The notes under the pieces: model-generated | Databases searched by the model: none | What the model saw: the letters and a program-made list of their open reading frames with translations, nothing else | What the model was told of the DNA's origin: nothing | Made by a program: the position numbers and the translations under genes | Assembly: GCA_017412055.1 (NCBI GenBank) | Contig: JAFQOW010000041.1 | Span: forward strand, 174,713-238,712 | Direction of reading: 5' to 3' | DNA from: Lachnospiraceae bacterium | GTDB taxonomy: Bacteria > Bacillota > Clostridia > Lachnospirales > Lachnospiraceae | Length of the DNA stretch: 64,000 nucleotides | Shown: positions 8,584-17,967 of the stretch, in pieces | Layout: the number at the start of each line of letters is the position of its first letter | Position numbering within the stretch: the stretch's first letter is position 1

Positions 8584-10065
8584 TTATAAACCATTAAACT
8601 GCCACGTAACTTTCCATCCCTTAGAAGAAATAAAGCTGTTCATTTCGTCCCAAGAAGAAAATGCTCCTGTTTGGATAGCAAAATTATCTTTGGAAGTTGT
8701 GTCATCTATACAATCAACACCTATATTAATAGTAGAAGAAGATTCAGGTAAGCTAACAATAATATTAAGTATCGATTCTGGATATAATTTACAACCGCTA
8801 AACATAGAAGCACCAACTTGAAGTTTTGGAAGAGTAGCATAAAAATGAGTTAATCCAGTATCTTGGAACATACTAATGCCATTTGTTAATGATGAAAGGT
8901 CAGCATTAAAAACTCTTAATTTCGTGGCATTTTTAAACATATTGTGTCCAACTACTAAATTACTTAAATTACCATGTATAGAAGTTAAGTCAGAACTACT
9001 TTCATACATACCTGTAGCATTAACTAAATGAGGGTAACTAAGATCAGCTGTAAAAATACCTGTTGTATTTTTGAACATTCCTATAGCTTCTTGGATTAAT
9101 GGACACTTTAATTCAAGACTTACTATATTTTGTCCTGCAAATAAATTATCGGCGTATATAAGATTTGGAACATTTAAAATTATAGACTGAAGAGAACTAT
9201 AGGTACTAAAAATATTACCCAATGAAAGTACGTTATCAAGTACTAACTCAACCTTTTCTAAATTAGTTGAACCATCAAAAATAGTATCTATTTTGTTAAT
9301 TTTATTAGAAACTATTTTAATGCTTTCCAATGAAACACAATTTTCTGCAAGTCGCTCAGCACTTTCAAGAATAGGAGCGTCAATTTCGATATTTGTAATA
9401 CTACTATTATTAGCAAACATCATTTCAGCATTAATAAGTTTTGGTAAAGTTGCACTAAACGTTTCAACCTGCGAATTAGCAAACATATTTTTACCATTTT
9501 CCAATTCCGGTAATGCTAAAGTGAAAGTAGAAATAGCCGTATTTGCAAACATACCTTCGCCATTTTTTAACGAGTTTAATGTTGAGTTAAATGTTACTAA
9601 ATTCGGACAATCTACAAACATTTCCGGCGCTTCTTGTAAAGAATTTAAATTTCCCGTAAATGATTCTAAATTTGAACAATATTCAAACATTTTTTCTACT
9701 TTAATAAGAGACGGTAAATCTATATCAATTGTTCTAAGATTAGGACAATTACTAAACATACTATCTGCTATAGTTAATGAAGAAAAGTTTGCAGGAATAC
9801 TAATAGTAGTACCATCTTCGTCAATTTCTTCATGAGATTTTACAGAAGTAATATCACTATTTTCAAACATTGATACTGCGCTATTCAATGAAATCATATC
9901 AATATTAACATCATCCATTAAATTATCGCCAGCAAACATATAATCACAGTTTGTTGCAGTATTGAAAACAAATTTAGTAGGAACGCGATAGGTAATAGTT
10001 TTAGTACCGCTGACTACTTCATAGTTTAAATCTTTAGTTTTTTCGTAAAAAATTATATTATACAT
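8584..10065 (-). CDS. Leucine-rich-repeat surface protein (BspA/DUF285-like), putative adhesin
   Basis: 493 residues built from at least fifteen copies of a 22-26-residue unit with the pattern MFxxCxxLxxFxxxLxxLxxAxxMF (for example MFSNCPNLRTIDIDLPSL, MFEYCSNLESFTGNLNSL). This is the BspA/DUF285 type of leucine-rich repeat found on bacterial surface proteins and some Bacteroidetes phage virions. Most likely it folds as a solenoid binding host surface. It pairs with the next gene upstream, which carries the same repeats. Confidence 0.75.
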   Translation of the reverse strand: MYNIIFYEKTKDLNYEVVSGTKTITYRVPTKFVFNTATNCDYMFAGDNLMDDVNIDMISLNSAVSMFENSDITSVKSHEEIDEDGTTISIPANFSSLTIADSMFSNCPNLRTIDIDLPSLIKVEKMFEYCSNLESFTGNLNSLQEAPEMFVDCPNLVTFNSTLNSLKNGEGMFANTAISTFTLALPELENGKNMFANSQVETFSATLPKLINAEMMFANNSSITNIEIDAPILESAERLAENCVSLESIKIVSNKINKIDTIFDGSTNLEKVELVLDNVLSLGNIFSTYSSLQSIILNVPNLIYADNLFAGQNIVSLELKCPLIQEAIGMFKNTTGIFTADLSYPHLVNATGMYESSSDLTSIHGNLSNLVVGHNMFKNATKLRVFNADLSSLTNGISMFQDTGLTHFYATLPKLQVGASMFSGCKLYPESILNIIVSLPESSSTINIGVDCIDDTTSKDNFAIQTGAFSSWDEMNSFISSKGWKVTWQFNGL

Positions 10066-10084
10066 ATTTTTTAATTAAAGAGGG

Positions 10085-12592
10085 TTAGATAAAGTATACA
10101 ATCCATTTATTACTTTGATTATACCATACTAATGAACCTTGGGTCGATTTTACCAGACCTAAACCTTCAATTTCATCTTCAGACCAATATTCTCTTAAAC
10201 CAATAGTCATACCATTATTATCATCTCCAGGAGGTTCATTTGCTGGCTTATCTTCTTCACCACCCATAGTTGGCGCTGCCATCAATGCTCCCAAAATAAG
10301 TCTAGCTGATTCTTTGTCTAATTTCGATGAGTTTAATACTCCTCTGCCACTTTTTAAGCTTGTAAAGTCTGCGCTAGTAACTTTTTCAATCGGACAACCA
10401 TCGTACATACCATCTACAGTAACTGCATTAGGAACATTTAAATTTGCAATTTTTAAATCCTTGCATCCTGCAAACATACCTTTAGCATTATAAGCGCCGA
10501 TAGCACCTCCTGGTGCTTCAGTTAAACCTGAATCATAAAACATATATTGGCCACTATACCCGCTTGAGCTGTTAGAACCTATTGATAACCCATTAACATT
10601 TTTAAGAAGACTACATCTATAAAATAATCCATCAGCGTTAGCAGTTGTAATAGAGCCAGTAATTTTTGTTAAATTAGAATCATTATAAAAAAGATATGAA
10701 CAATCATTAGCTGATACATTTATGTCGACATTAGTCAATGACGGTAATAATGAGAATGTATCTCCTATTTTATATGCATTGGAACAACTAAATGTGAGGT
10801 CCCTTAAACTAGTACATCCGGGAACTAAACCACCATCACTATTAGTTGAATTTGCACCACTATTCCAACCATCTGCTGTTATCTTGCACCAAAGGGTTTT
10901 TAATTTTGAACAATTTTTAAATAAGTTGTTTGTAGCAGTAGAAACTGTAAGAATAGTCGCTTCCTCTAAACTAGAATGTCCTTCAAAAGCATTATTAGGT
11001 TCAACGGTACCTACATTTATATCTACCTTTTTTAACTTATCACAGTACGTAACAGGCCATGTTCCAGTTGCATCTTTAGCTTGTAATGTTAAAGTCTCAA
11101 GCTTAGGTAAACCGTTAATTAATCCAGTAACATCAACTGTAGCTGAATAAAAATTCATATTTACATTAACCAATGCTGGTGAACCGGTAATAATATTAGT
11201 AATATTAGTAACAGAACGAGCAGTTAATGTAAAGTCTTTTAATTCAGGACAATTTGCAAATGCAGCTTGTAAGATAGTAGCAGCTGGAAGGTCAATATTG
11301 ACAGTTTTTAATTTGCTACAATTTATCGCTAATCCTTTTGCTTCTGTTAAAGCAGGCAATTGCAATTTAGTAAATGAACCTATTTTAGTATTTCTAAATG
11401 CAAAATTTGCATGTGTAAGTTTAGGAAGGGTCGTAGAACTAAAAATAATACCACTGTTGTTTAATTCTGTGCAACCATCAAATATATAATCTATCTTAGT
11501 TAAATTTTTGCTTGGAATTTTTGCTTTAGTTAAAGATTTGCAATTCTGGAAAGCGCTAATAGCAGTAGATAAATTAGTTTTTGATAAATCAGCAGTTCTC
11601 AATACATCATCTTCTAAACATAAGTTATCAGCATTTTTTAAGCGAGGCATATTTAATGTTACAGTATCTAAACAACCACATAATGCGAACATGCCAGGAG
11701 CCTTTGTAACGCTAGAACTAGTAGAATTTACAGATTGACATGATGAATACCTATACATTTCAGTACCATCCGTTAATTTAGGTAAATTAAAGGTCACATT
11801 TGTTTGGCTCGTTCCAAACATTGCACGGAAAGCAGTATTGAGAATATTAGTATTAGTATAGATACGCGTCATTTTATCCATACGATCATATACATCATCT
11901 AGTGTCTCGTTGGCTTTGGTACTGGTTTTAACACGTTTAGGTATCTGTTTCATTTCCAAAGTGCCGAGTTCACACCAAGGTTCAGATTGATATCCGTCAG
12001 GAAAATCTGCAATATATTGAGGTTTAATGTCATCCCCCATATTAGCTGCAACTGCTGAATAACAATTAAAATTAGAAACAGGACTCCACTCGGGGCCGTC
12101 GTCGCCACCACCGCCCCCGCCAAATCCGCCGCCCCCGCCAAATCCGCCGCCTTCTTCCTCATCTTCCTCATCGTCGGAAGGATTGTCACCAGGAGGACCT
12201 GGAATAGAAGGAGGGGGAGGAGGAACAGGAAGAGGTGTAAATGGGTCATTTGGGTCTATTGGGTCAGGAGGACCAAGCGGAATATTTGGCCCAGTTGGAT
12301 GAATTTGTGTTAAAGGCTCATCACCAATAGTGGGATCTTTTAATGTAGTTTCCCCTAATGTTTCTTCTATTTTAATAAATTTACTTTTATAAATAGTACT
12401 TCCTGCATCATTATGCAAAGTATAGTATATTCTATCTTCAACAACTCCTTCATTTTCAATAGGATGAAGATTAGCTCGTTTAACTAAAAGAGGATGTATA
12501 GAATCACTAATATGCTCACCTGCAAATCTAAGATAATCAAATGTAGCATTTACCGCAGATGTATTAGCAGATAATATTGTATCTTTATTCAT
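10085..12592 (-). CDS. Large repeat protein with Pro/acidic/Gly hinge, putative tail adhesin
   Basis: 835 residues from the ATG at 12592 (MNKDTILS). The ATG at 12601 would fall upstream of the expected start of late transcription. The N-terminal 100 residues resemble a fibre attachment domain. A hinge follows: a Pro-rich run, an acidic run and a Gly-rich run (about 115-175). Then come some twenty DUF285-like repeats (MFALCGCLDTVTLNMPRLKN type). Probably a host-recognition protein with a flexible stalk. Confidence 0.75.
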   Translation of the reverse strand: MNKDTILSANTSAVNATFDYLRFAGEHISDSIHPLLVKRANLHPIENEGVVEDRIYYTLHNDAGSTIYKSKFIKIEETLGETTLKDPTIGDEPLTQIHPTGPNIPLGPPDPIDPNDPFTPLPVPPPPPSIPGPPGDNPSDDEEDEEEGGGFGGGGGFGGGGGGDDGPEWSPVSNFNCYSAVAANMGDDIKPQYIADFPDGYQSEPWCELGTLEMKQIPKRVKTSTKANETLDDVYDRMDKMTRIYTNTNILNTAFRAMFGTSQTNVTFNLPKLTDGTEMYRYSSCQSVNSTSSSVTKAPGMFALCGCLDTVTLNMPRLKNADNLCLEDDVLRTADLSKTNLSTAISAFQNCKSLTKAKIPSKNLTKIDYIFDGCTELNNSGIIFSSTTLPKLTHANFAFRNTKIGSFTKLQLPALTEAKGLAINCSKLKTVNIDLPAATILQAAFANCPELKDFTLTARSVTNITNIITGSPALVNVNMNFYSATVDVTGLINGLPKLETLTLQAKDATGTWPVTYCDKLKKVDINVGTVEPNNAFEGHSSLEEATILTVSTATNNLFKNCSKLKTLWCKITADGWNSGANSTNSDGGLVPGCTSLRDLTFSCSNAYKIGDTFSLLPSLTNVDINVSANDCSYLFYNDSNLTKITGSITTANADGLFYRCSLLKNVNGLSIGSNSSSGYSGQYMFYDSGLTEAPGGAIGAYNAKGMFAGCKDLKIANLNVPNAVTVDGMYDGCPIEKVTSADFTSLKSGRGVLNSSKLDKESARLILGALMAAPTMGGEEDKPANEPPGDDNNGMTIGLREYWSEDEIEGLGLVKSTQGSLVWYNQSNKWIVYFI

Positions 12593-12613
12593 AATATACA
12601 TTTATTTAATAAA

Positions 12614-12652
12614 AGAAAAAACCTCTTGGATATATTACCCAAGAGGTTTTAA
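12614..12652 (-). terminator. Terminator
   Basis: AAAACCTCTTGG/CCAAGAGGTTTT with a T run on the minus strand, ending the DUF932 transcript just before the adhesin late promoter TTAAATAA (about 12603-12610). Confidence 0.85.
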
Positions 12653-12670
12653 AAATGTATTGTGAACAAT

Positions 12671-13489
12671 TTATGCAACCATCAATTCGCTCATTCGATT
12701 ATATGCGATGTTCCACATATTTTTGTTCAAGTCAATGTCAGTATCAATATTAGTAATTGGTCGCATTACACGGTCCGTAACTCGCTGACCACCCTTAATT
12801 ACGTTTTCCTGAATAACGTTAAAAGTATTATACAGAGAAGGTGTCCAATTATCTTCGTAGCGGCGCAATGTAAGAAGGTTTTCAGGTGTCTTAATCTTAT
12901 CAGCTCCAAAGCGCATTTCTGCAATTTCCGCAGCCAAATCACGACGCTGCTTTTCATTAAGGATGATACCCTTCATTGTATTAACGGTATCCATAATCTC
13001 ATCCATTGACTTTGCAGTATTAAGAGAACACTTAATTACTTCATCAAAATTATGGCCAATGTGACGAATACTCTGTTCACCAATACCCTGCTGCATTACC
13101 ATCATACCATTAGCACACACCTTACGGAACAAACCAGCCATAATACGGAAGAAAGAAGAACCATCATGTGAATTAGTAAGAACCAATTCAGGACGTTCAT
13201 CATTTACTGCAAGAGGGCTTTCAATGAAATCACGATGAGTAAATCGAACCATATGCTTACGGGTATCTACATCAAGATCCTTACGGCTACCATTAGCACG
13301 AGCATATACAGGAAAGTAACCTTCCTCACGAAGAGCAGAGATTACATTAGCAGTGTTAAACAGGGCATAGTGCTTTTCATCACGATGATATGAATGACTA
13401 TTTGCAAAAATAGACGGGACCTTATGAAGGAGTTCAACATCAGAAAGTGCGGAAAAAGAATTATTAGAAGCGTAATGTGTATTAATCAT
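12671..13489 (-). CDS. DUF932 phage/plasmid-like protein
   Basis: 272 residues of the DUF932 (TIGR03299-type) family: HYALFNTANVISALREEGYFPV, RKHMVRFTHRDF, ELVLTNSHDGSSFFRIMAGLFRKVCANGMMV and the helical C-terminus are typical. The family is common on plasmids and phages, but its biochemical role is not established. It has a class E promoter with a leader of about 25 nt, so it is probably expressed early, in contrast to the late genes around it. Confidence 0.88.
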   Translation of the reverse strand: MINTHYASNNSFSALSDVELLHKVPSIFANSHSYHRDEKHYALFNTANVISALREEGYFPVYARANGSRKDLDVDTRKHMVRFTHRDFIESPLAVNDERPELVLTNSHDGSSFFRIMAGLFRKVCANGMMVMQQGIGEQSIRHIGHNFDEVIKCSLNTAKSMDEIMDTVNTMKGIILNEKQRRDLAAEIAEMRFGADKIKTPENLLTLRRYEDNWTPSLYNTFNVIQENVIKGGQRVTDRVMRPITNIDTDIDLNKNMWNIAYNRMSELMVA

Positions 13490-13510
13490 AATCGTTGTTA
13501 AGTTGTTTAC

Positions 13511-13535
13511 GATTTTATTCTACTTTTGTTCTGTG
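13511..13535 (-). promoter_or_regulatory. Class E promoter with leader
   Basis: Box CACAGAAC at 13528-13535 and TAGAATAAA at 13513-13521, followed by an A/C-rich leader containing GTAAACAACTTAACAAC and no Shine-Dalgarno sequence. Confidence 0.7.
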
Positions 13536-13583
13536 CTGTAAAAAAGTTAAAGTCTGAGTTACCGTTGTTCAAAATAATGAACT

Positions 13584-13829
13584 TTAATGAAATGGAGACG
13601 GTAGACTCCCATCGGAGTAGATTCCTCGTCTGAGGATATTAATCGCTGCATTAACATCAGCGTCTAGTTCTACTCCACAAACAGAACAAGTGTATTTTTC
13701 ACCGTTTCTGTTTGACTTTATAACAACACCACAATGACTACAAGTCTGACTTGTATAGGCAGGATTAATGTATCTTAAACGAAATTTCAAGAAAATAGAA
13801 GAAAAATTAAGATAATAATGAAAGATCAC
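13584..13829 (-). pseudogene. TnpB C-terminal remnant (IS200/IS605 type)
   Basis: 81 residues, of which the last about 60 are the zinc ribbon and end of a TnpB/IS607-type accessory protein: INPAYTSQTCSHCGVVIKSN, YTCSVCGVELDADVNAAINIL. The RuvC-like nuclease core is missing and the first 20 residues are unrelated, so this is a broken copy. The TnpB 3' end normally also encodes guide-RNA scaffold, and 13595-13620 carries a GACGGTAGACTCCCAT..GGAGTAGATTCC hairpin-like stretch. No transposase gene is next to it. Confidence 0.65.
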
Positions 13830-13871
13830 ATTAAATCTTCATCGTTTTTCATTAAAGTAGAAAACTGATTT

Positions 13872-14342
13872 TTACCCCAGACTTTTCATTGTAGCAATAA
13901 TTCGACTCGACCATCTTTTATCACTGGCATATCGAGTTGCTATTCGAGATATAGTATATCTTCCTCTACCAAAATAATATCCTTCAGGTTTAGTAAGCGT
14001 TTGAGCTGCATAATCAATACATTCCTGAGGAGAACTAAAAGAAAGTTGTCCTCTTCTACCCATTAAACCGAAGAAATTATTTTTACGTCGAGCAGCAGTA
14101 GAGCTACCATTTCCACTTTCATGAATAGCTATTGCTGCAAGGAATTCGGCATTGATACCGTACTTTTCCTGTGCCTCTATAAAATATCGGCCAGTACCTT
14201 CTAATCTGTTATCCAGCTTTGCATCAAGCTGCTCTGCAGTAATCTCAGACTTTGTGCGGACATCAAAGTTCTGGCTAAAACCATACGCGGCATTGCAGAG
14301 TAGCATTACGGAACAGAGTAATGTCGTAATTAGTTTAGTCAT
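13872..14342 (-). CDS. Secreted glucosaminidase-type lysozyme (GH73-like)
   Basis: 156 residues with an N-terminal signal peptide (MTKLITTLLCSVMLLCNAAYG) and a catalytic domain with EAQEKYGINAEFLAAIAIHESGNGSS (likely catalytic Glu), KNNFFGLMG and YFGRGRYTISRIATRYA. This fits peptidoglycan-cleaving endo-beta-N-acetylglucosaminidases and would serve as endolysin, exported by Sec. TATAAATA before the ATG gives late expression; an AACAGAAC box 5 nt upstream of it makes a composite promoter. Confidence 0.85.
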   Translation of the reverse strand: MTKLITTLLCSVMLLCNAAYGFSQNFDVRTKSEITAEQLDAKLDNRLEGTGRYFIEAQEKYGINAEFLAAIAIHESGNGSSTAARRKNNFFGLMGRRGQLSFSSPQECIDYAAQTLTKPEGYYFGRGRYTISRIATRYASDKRWSSRIIATMKSLG

Positions 14343-14370
14343 GTCACCTTATTTATAGTATTGTTCTGTT
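14343..14370 (-). promoter_or_regulatory. Composite class E / class L promoter
   Basis: AACAGAAC (14363-14370), five bases, then TATAAATA (14350-14357) and the lysozyme ATG at 14342. The -10 element fits both promoter classes. Confidence 0.7.
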
Positions 14371-14687
14371 TAGCAAAAAGTGCTTCGTTTAGCAGTTTGT
14401 TTTACTAGTTCTTTAAGTTCTTCACTAATTTCTTCTTTATTGTCTAAAATATTATATAAAGTTTCAGCTGGAACTCTTTCATCTTTCATGATTTCAGGAA
14501 TTGAGCGATCACTAAAGGTAATCTTTCGCCAATTGTCAATTCCAAATGTATAAAATTCAGTACCTCTACCTCCATCAAAGCGGCGTTCTTTAGAAAGAAG
14601 CTTCAATGGTACCAAATATGTTTCTCCTTCTACTAAATCAAAAGAAGGAAGATTCTTTGTATGCCAAGGTTCTCCAAAATTTTCCAT
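14370..14687 (-). CDS. Hypothetical protein
   Basis: 105 residues starting MENFGEPWHTKNLPSF. The longer frame to 14723 overlaps the upstream gene; the ATG at 14687 follows its TAA by one base, so it is preferred. Acidic, helical C-terminus. No known domain. Confidence 0.65.
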   Translation of the reverse strand: MENFGEPWHTKNLPSFDLVEGETYLVPLKLLSKERRFDGGRGTEFYTFGIDNWRKITFSDRSIPEIMKDERVPAETLYNILDNKEEISEELKELVKQTAKRSTFC

Positions 14688-14688
14688 A

Positions 14689-14868
14689 TTACTCACCAGG
14701 ATTTCGTCGTTTACGTTCTTCATTCAATCGTTGCTCTCGTTCCTTAATAAACGTAGCTATACGAATACGCTCCTCTCTAAGACGTTGAATTTCACGATCA
14801 TATTCCTCATTTTCAGAAATATGTTCTTTGATAAGATTCAATGCAGCAAATGGATTTTGGTTATTCAT
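14689..14868 (-). CDS. Small charged coiled-coil protein (59 aa)
   Basis: MNNQNPFAALNLIKEHISEN followed by an Arg/Glu-rich helix (YDREIQRLREERIRIATFIK). A perfect class E promoter precedes it: AACAGAAC at 14886-14893 and TAATATAAAGTC just before the ATG. It forms a pair with the next gene. Confidence 0.65.
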   Translation of the reverse strand: MNNQNPFAALNLIKEHISENEEYDREIQRLREERIRIATFIKEREQRLNEERKRRNPGE

Positions 14869-14877
14869 GACTTTATA

Positions 14878-15207
14878 TTAGTTAAGTTCTGTTTTAGATT
14901 TTGAAAATATACATTCCTGAGTTTCCCAATAATCTTCTAATGAGCCATAATTTGGTTCATCAGGTTCAGGGCAACGACGAAGCTTAAACTTCAACTCAAC
15001 GGGATTAATTGTTTTCTCATAGATACAAACAATATGTGAATTAAGATATTCAACTATTTTGTCTAATAGCGGAGGCATATCTTCAGGATACCAAGCGGTA
15101 TATTCACGCCCAGTTGGGTCACCATCTGTATAAGACCAAAAATACCACTTATCATCGCCTTTATTACGATAATAAATGTCAGTCATCAAATATTGTCTCC
15201 TTTTCAT
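14878..15207 (-). CDS. Hypothetical protein
   Basis: 109 residues rich in aromatics (DKWYFWSYTDGDPTGREYTAWYPED). The class E box (ATCAGAAC, 15225-15232) supports the start at 15207. Its last codons (KTELN) are encoded by the promoter of the following gene. Confidence 0.65.
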   Translation of the reverse strand: MKRRQYLMTDIYYRNKGDDKWYFWSYTDGDPTGREYTAWYPEDMPPLLDKIVEYLNSHIVCIYEKTINPVELKFKLRRCPEPDEPNYGSLEDYWETQECIFSKSKTELN

Positions 15208-15245
15208 AAAATTATATTATTAAAGTTCTGATAAAAAGAATGCCC

Positions 15246-15695
15246 TCATTCTGAGGGCATCACCGTAATATTTTGTTCAGGATTCGGATTTTCAATATCT
15301 ATAGTCACATCGAATGACTTCATTAAGATAAAAATACAAGCCGCAATTGCAATTATACAACCAATGCACGCAGCAACAAAAGTCATTGCTCCTTTAGATG
15401 TTAAATTATATTCAACTTCCTTAAGCTTATCTGTAATATCATGTCGACAATCAATCTTTGCATATGTGACATGTCGTTGTATTTCTTCCGCATTATAAGG
15501 TATTGCCTTAATAACCTTATCTAACTTTTCATTAACTTCATTCAAGTCAATATTAGAGTTAGATTGAGATTCATCATTCGCAAGTTTTTTAAACTGCTTT
15601 TTTAACTCTGCTTTTTCACTACTATTCAAATAATGTGCGTTTTCAACTGCAACATTATATAGTAGATTAGCATATTTTGTATTTTCTTTATTCAT
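15246..15695 (-). CDS. C-tail membrane protein, tail family
   Basis: 149 residues: a helical cytoplasmic part with a coiled-coil region, one membrane span (MTFVAACIGCIIAIAACIFIL), then a short external tail starting MKSFDVTIDIENPNPEQN. The span-plus-tail design is shared with the next gene upstream (FKSFDVSVEVNNPIQNQ) and with 26082-26843. Function unknown. Confidence 0.7.
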   Translation of the reverse strand: MNKENTKYANLLYNVAVENAHYLNSSEKAELKKQFKKLANDESQSNSNIDLNEVNEKLDKVIKAIPYNAEEIQRHVTYAKIDCRHDITDKLKEVEYNLTSKGAMTFVAACIGCIIAIAACIFILMKSFDVTIDIENPNPEQNITVMPSE

Positions 15696-16345
15696 GTTCT
15701 AAAATTATTTCTTGATTTTGAATTGGATTATTAACTTCAACGGATACATCAAATGACTTGAAATAAATCATAAAACCAATTACAATAATCATTGCCCATG
15801 TTAGATATAAACAGATAGCATGCCAATTAAGTTTTTCACTTATTTCTTCCTGCATCTTATCAAACTTCTTATTAATTTCAAAATCTAATTCATTAATATT
15901 CTTTTGTACTTCTTCAACTTCTCTAATAGAAGCCACATTACTTCTAATTGAACCACAACTATTAGTATAATTTTGTGAAATCTGATTAGATGCTGTGCAG
16001 CAAGAACTTACCGCATCTTGTGTTGAATTAGAGGCATTAGACACCCACTCACAATTTTTAAACATATCTGCACCGTTGGAAAGATTATTAAATTCCTTAT
16101 CAAATGTAGATGCTACATTACTCATTGACCTACCTATTGCTTCATACTGATCAAGCAAAGCCGTAAACCCAGTATCTTTAGATTTATAAGACCACAGACT
16201 ATCAATATTAATCCACTTCTGGTCTAAATATGTCTTCTCTACTTCTTTATAATTAGAATCTTCCTCAGTTACTTTAGTTCCGATCTTCTAACTCATAAAT
16301 GGGAGAATAGCTAATCGGATCAATAATTATATTCTTTACTCGCAT
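15688..16345 (-). pseudogene. C-tail membrane protein, reading frame broken near 16280
   Basis: The intact part (15688-16158 and upstream codons) encodes a long extracytoplasmic or cytoplasmic helix region, one span (YLTWAMIIVIGFMIYF) and the tail FKSFDVSVEVNNPIQNQEII. A start matching the operon layout is the ATG at 16345, which overlaps the upstream stop; it gives MRVKNIIIDPISYSPIYELE and then stops. The next frame continues KIGTKVTEEDSNYKEVEKTY into the main frame. One inserted or lost base near 16280 would join them: a real frameshift, a programmed one, or a sequence error. Confidence 0.6.
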
Positions 16346-16617
16346 TGTGTTAGTTTAGGATTAACTTCAATTGCATAGTAAGGATATGGAATACGCCAAA
16401 CTAAACCATCTTCACCAATAAATGAAATAGAATTATCAATATTACACGTATAATCATCTACATAATGAAGAGAAATATCCTGGTTATACGCATCATGAAT
16501 AATATATCTACACTCCCAGTTATGCATCTCTACTTCTACCTCACGTACAGGTTGAGTAGAATTATCACAAGAGATACATCCAACGCAAAACATCCCAATA
16601 AAAAGAGCCTTAATCAT
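16336..16617 (-). CDS. Putative small lipoprotein
   Basis: 93 residues. The N-terminus MIKALFIGMFCVGCISCDNS is a short signal with Cys residues at a plausible lipidation site. The mature part is beta-rich with few charges. It sits in the middle of the tail-family membrane operon. Confidence 0.6.
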   Translation of the reverse strand: MIKALFIGMFCVGCISCDNSTQPVREVEVEMHNWECRYIIHDAYNQDISLHYVDDYTCNIDNSISFIGEDGLVWRIPYPYYAIEVNPKLTQCE

Positions 16618-16623
16618 ATTAAC

Positions 16624-17283
16624 TTATAATGTTTCAGTATGAATAGTTTGTCCCTGTTCTGTTACCGTTCCAGTAATTGTTGTATTTCTTGGAGCAGTAA
16701 TTTCTAAAGTCTTAGAATCATTAGGTTCTTGATTCAAAAGAAATGCACCCTCTTTTGGAGCAATAGCTTTTTGCCATTCCAAATATAATACATTTAATTC
16801 TTCATATATTTTTTCATTAATAGCTTCATTTGTATAATTGCTATCAGAAAAATATTTGAATTCATTTCCATCTATTTTACCATTTTGAAATAATAATGTA
16901 TTATCTAAATGCCATTCCATATAAACAGGGTCTCCATACCTGTCTTCAGTAAAATATATTTTATGATTTTTATTATTAAAAGAAATATCAAAAGCTACAC
17001 GTTGTCCATTTTGATTAGAATCGATTTCTTTACAAAATGTTTTAATATCTGTAAGGTTATCCTTTAATGATATTTGAAATATTTCAACCTGTTTACATTT
17101 ATCATTTTCTTTCCATTCAGAATCAAGATGGACATAATTCGCACACCCCTTCATAAAGAACATCACAGTAACAGTAAAAAAGAAAAAGAAAATCAATTCA
17201 AAATCACCTGATACTACTGAACATAAGAGCAGCACAATGAAAAATATAATCAAAACCCAAAATAAAATATTAAGAATAATCAT
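16624..17283 (-). CDS. Membrane protein with conserved C-terminal tail
   Basis: 219 residues: two N-terminal spans (IILNILFWVLIIFFIVLLL and FELIFFFFFTVTVMFFM), a soluble domain, and the tail LEITAPRNTTITGTVTEQGQ...IHTETL. The last 30 residues match the neighbouring 17289-17960 protein almost exactly, though the rest has diverged more, so the tail is under specific selection. Confidence 0.75.
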   Translation of the reverse strand: MIILNILFWVLIIFFIVLLLCSVVSGDFELIFFFFFTVTVMFFMKGCANYVHLDSEWKENDKCKQVEIFQISLKDNLTDIKTFCKEIDSNQNGQRVAFDISFNNKNHKIYFTEDRYGDPVYMEWHLDNTLLFQNGKIDGNEFKYFSDSNYTNEAINEKIYEELNVLYLEWQKAIAPKEGAFLLNQEPNDSKTLEITAPRNTTITGTVTEQGQTIHTETL

Positions 17284-17288
17284 GACAT

Positions 17289-17960
17289 TTATAGTGTTTC
17301 AGTATGAATAGTTTGTCCCTGTTCAGTTACGGTACCAGTAATAGTTGTAGTTACAGGAGCTGTGATTTCCATTGTTTTAGTTTGAGGATGGTCTGTAGTT
17401 AAAAGAGTAGGTGTACCCAGCTGCTTAGAAATATTATGGCGTTTGATTCGTTCTACAATATCTTCAACTTTTTCAAAAATTCGTCTATTTAAACTATTGC
17501 AAACCCACATGCTTTCATGCAAGCCAGGAAACTCTTCACGGTCACGTTCACCATTTTTAATTACTAATTGACCATTCATATACCAATGCATAAATGTTGT
17601 ATTATCAACATGCACCCAAATACTATGCTCATCACCGGTTATTTTATCCGTAAACTTAAGAACACAATCTGAGCTAGTAAGTCTACTTTCTTTAAAATTA
17701 TAATTGGCGATATTATTTTCAATCTCATTTAACTTTTTGTGGATAATACCAGCATTACCCCTATAATTCCACCAATAATCATTTGCCGTAGGAGAAGCAT
17801 AATTCTTAATACTAAAGAAGATAAGAGTTAAAATTATAATAATCGGAATATGTAAAAAGTGATTATTATATGACTCTTTAAACGGGTTCTCAATACTACA
17901 TACAAGATACGAAGTAAGTGTAGCAAGTCCTAAAATAGCTATAATTGGAACAGAAATCAT
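17289..17960 (-). CDS. Membrane protein with conserved C-terminal tail (paralogue)
   Basis: 223 residues with two N-terminal spans and a soluble domain similar in plan to the previous gene (HVDNTTFMHWYMNGQLVIKNG versus the neighbour's HLDNTLLFQNGKIDG). Ends MEITAPVTTTITGTVTEQGQ plus IHTETL. Class E box AACAGAAC at 17978-17985. Confidence 0.75.
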   Translation of the reverse strand: MISVPIIAILGLATLTSYLVCSIENPFKESYNNHFLHIPIIIILTLIFFSIKNYASPTANDYWWNYRGNAGIIHKKLNEIENNIANYNFKESRLTSSDCVLKFTDKITGDEHSIWVHVDNTTFMHWYMNGQLVIKNGERDREEFPGLHESMWVCNSLNRRIFEKVEDIVERIKRHNISKQLGTPTLLTTDHPQTKTMEITAPVTTTITGTVTEQGQTIHTETL

Positions 17961-17967
17961 AATAATC

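Noticed and set aside
9293..9835. 180-codon plus-strand ORF
   Set aside because: Shadow of the leucine-rich-repeat gene; repeats on the coding strand generate it.
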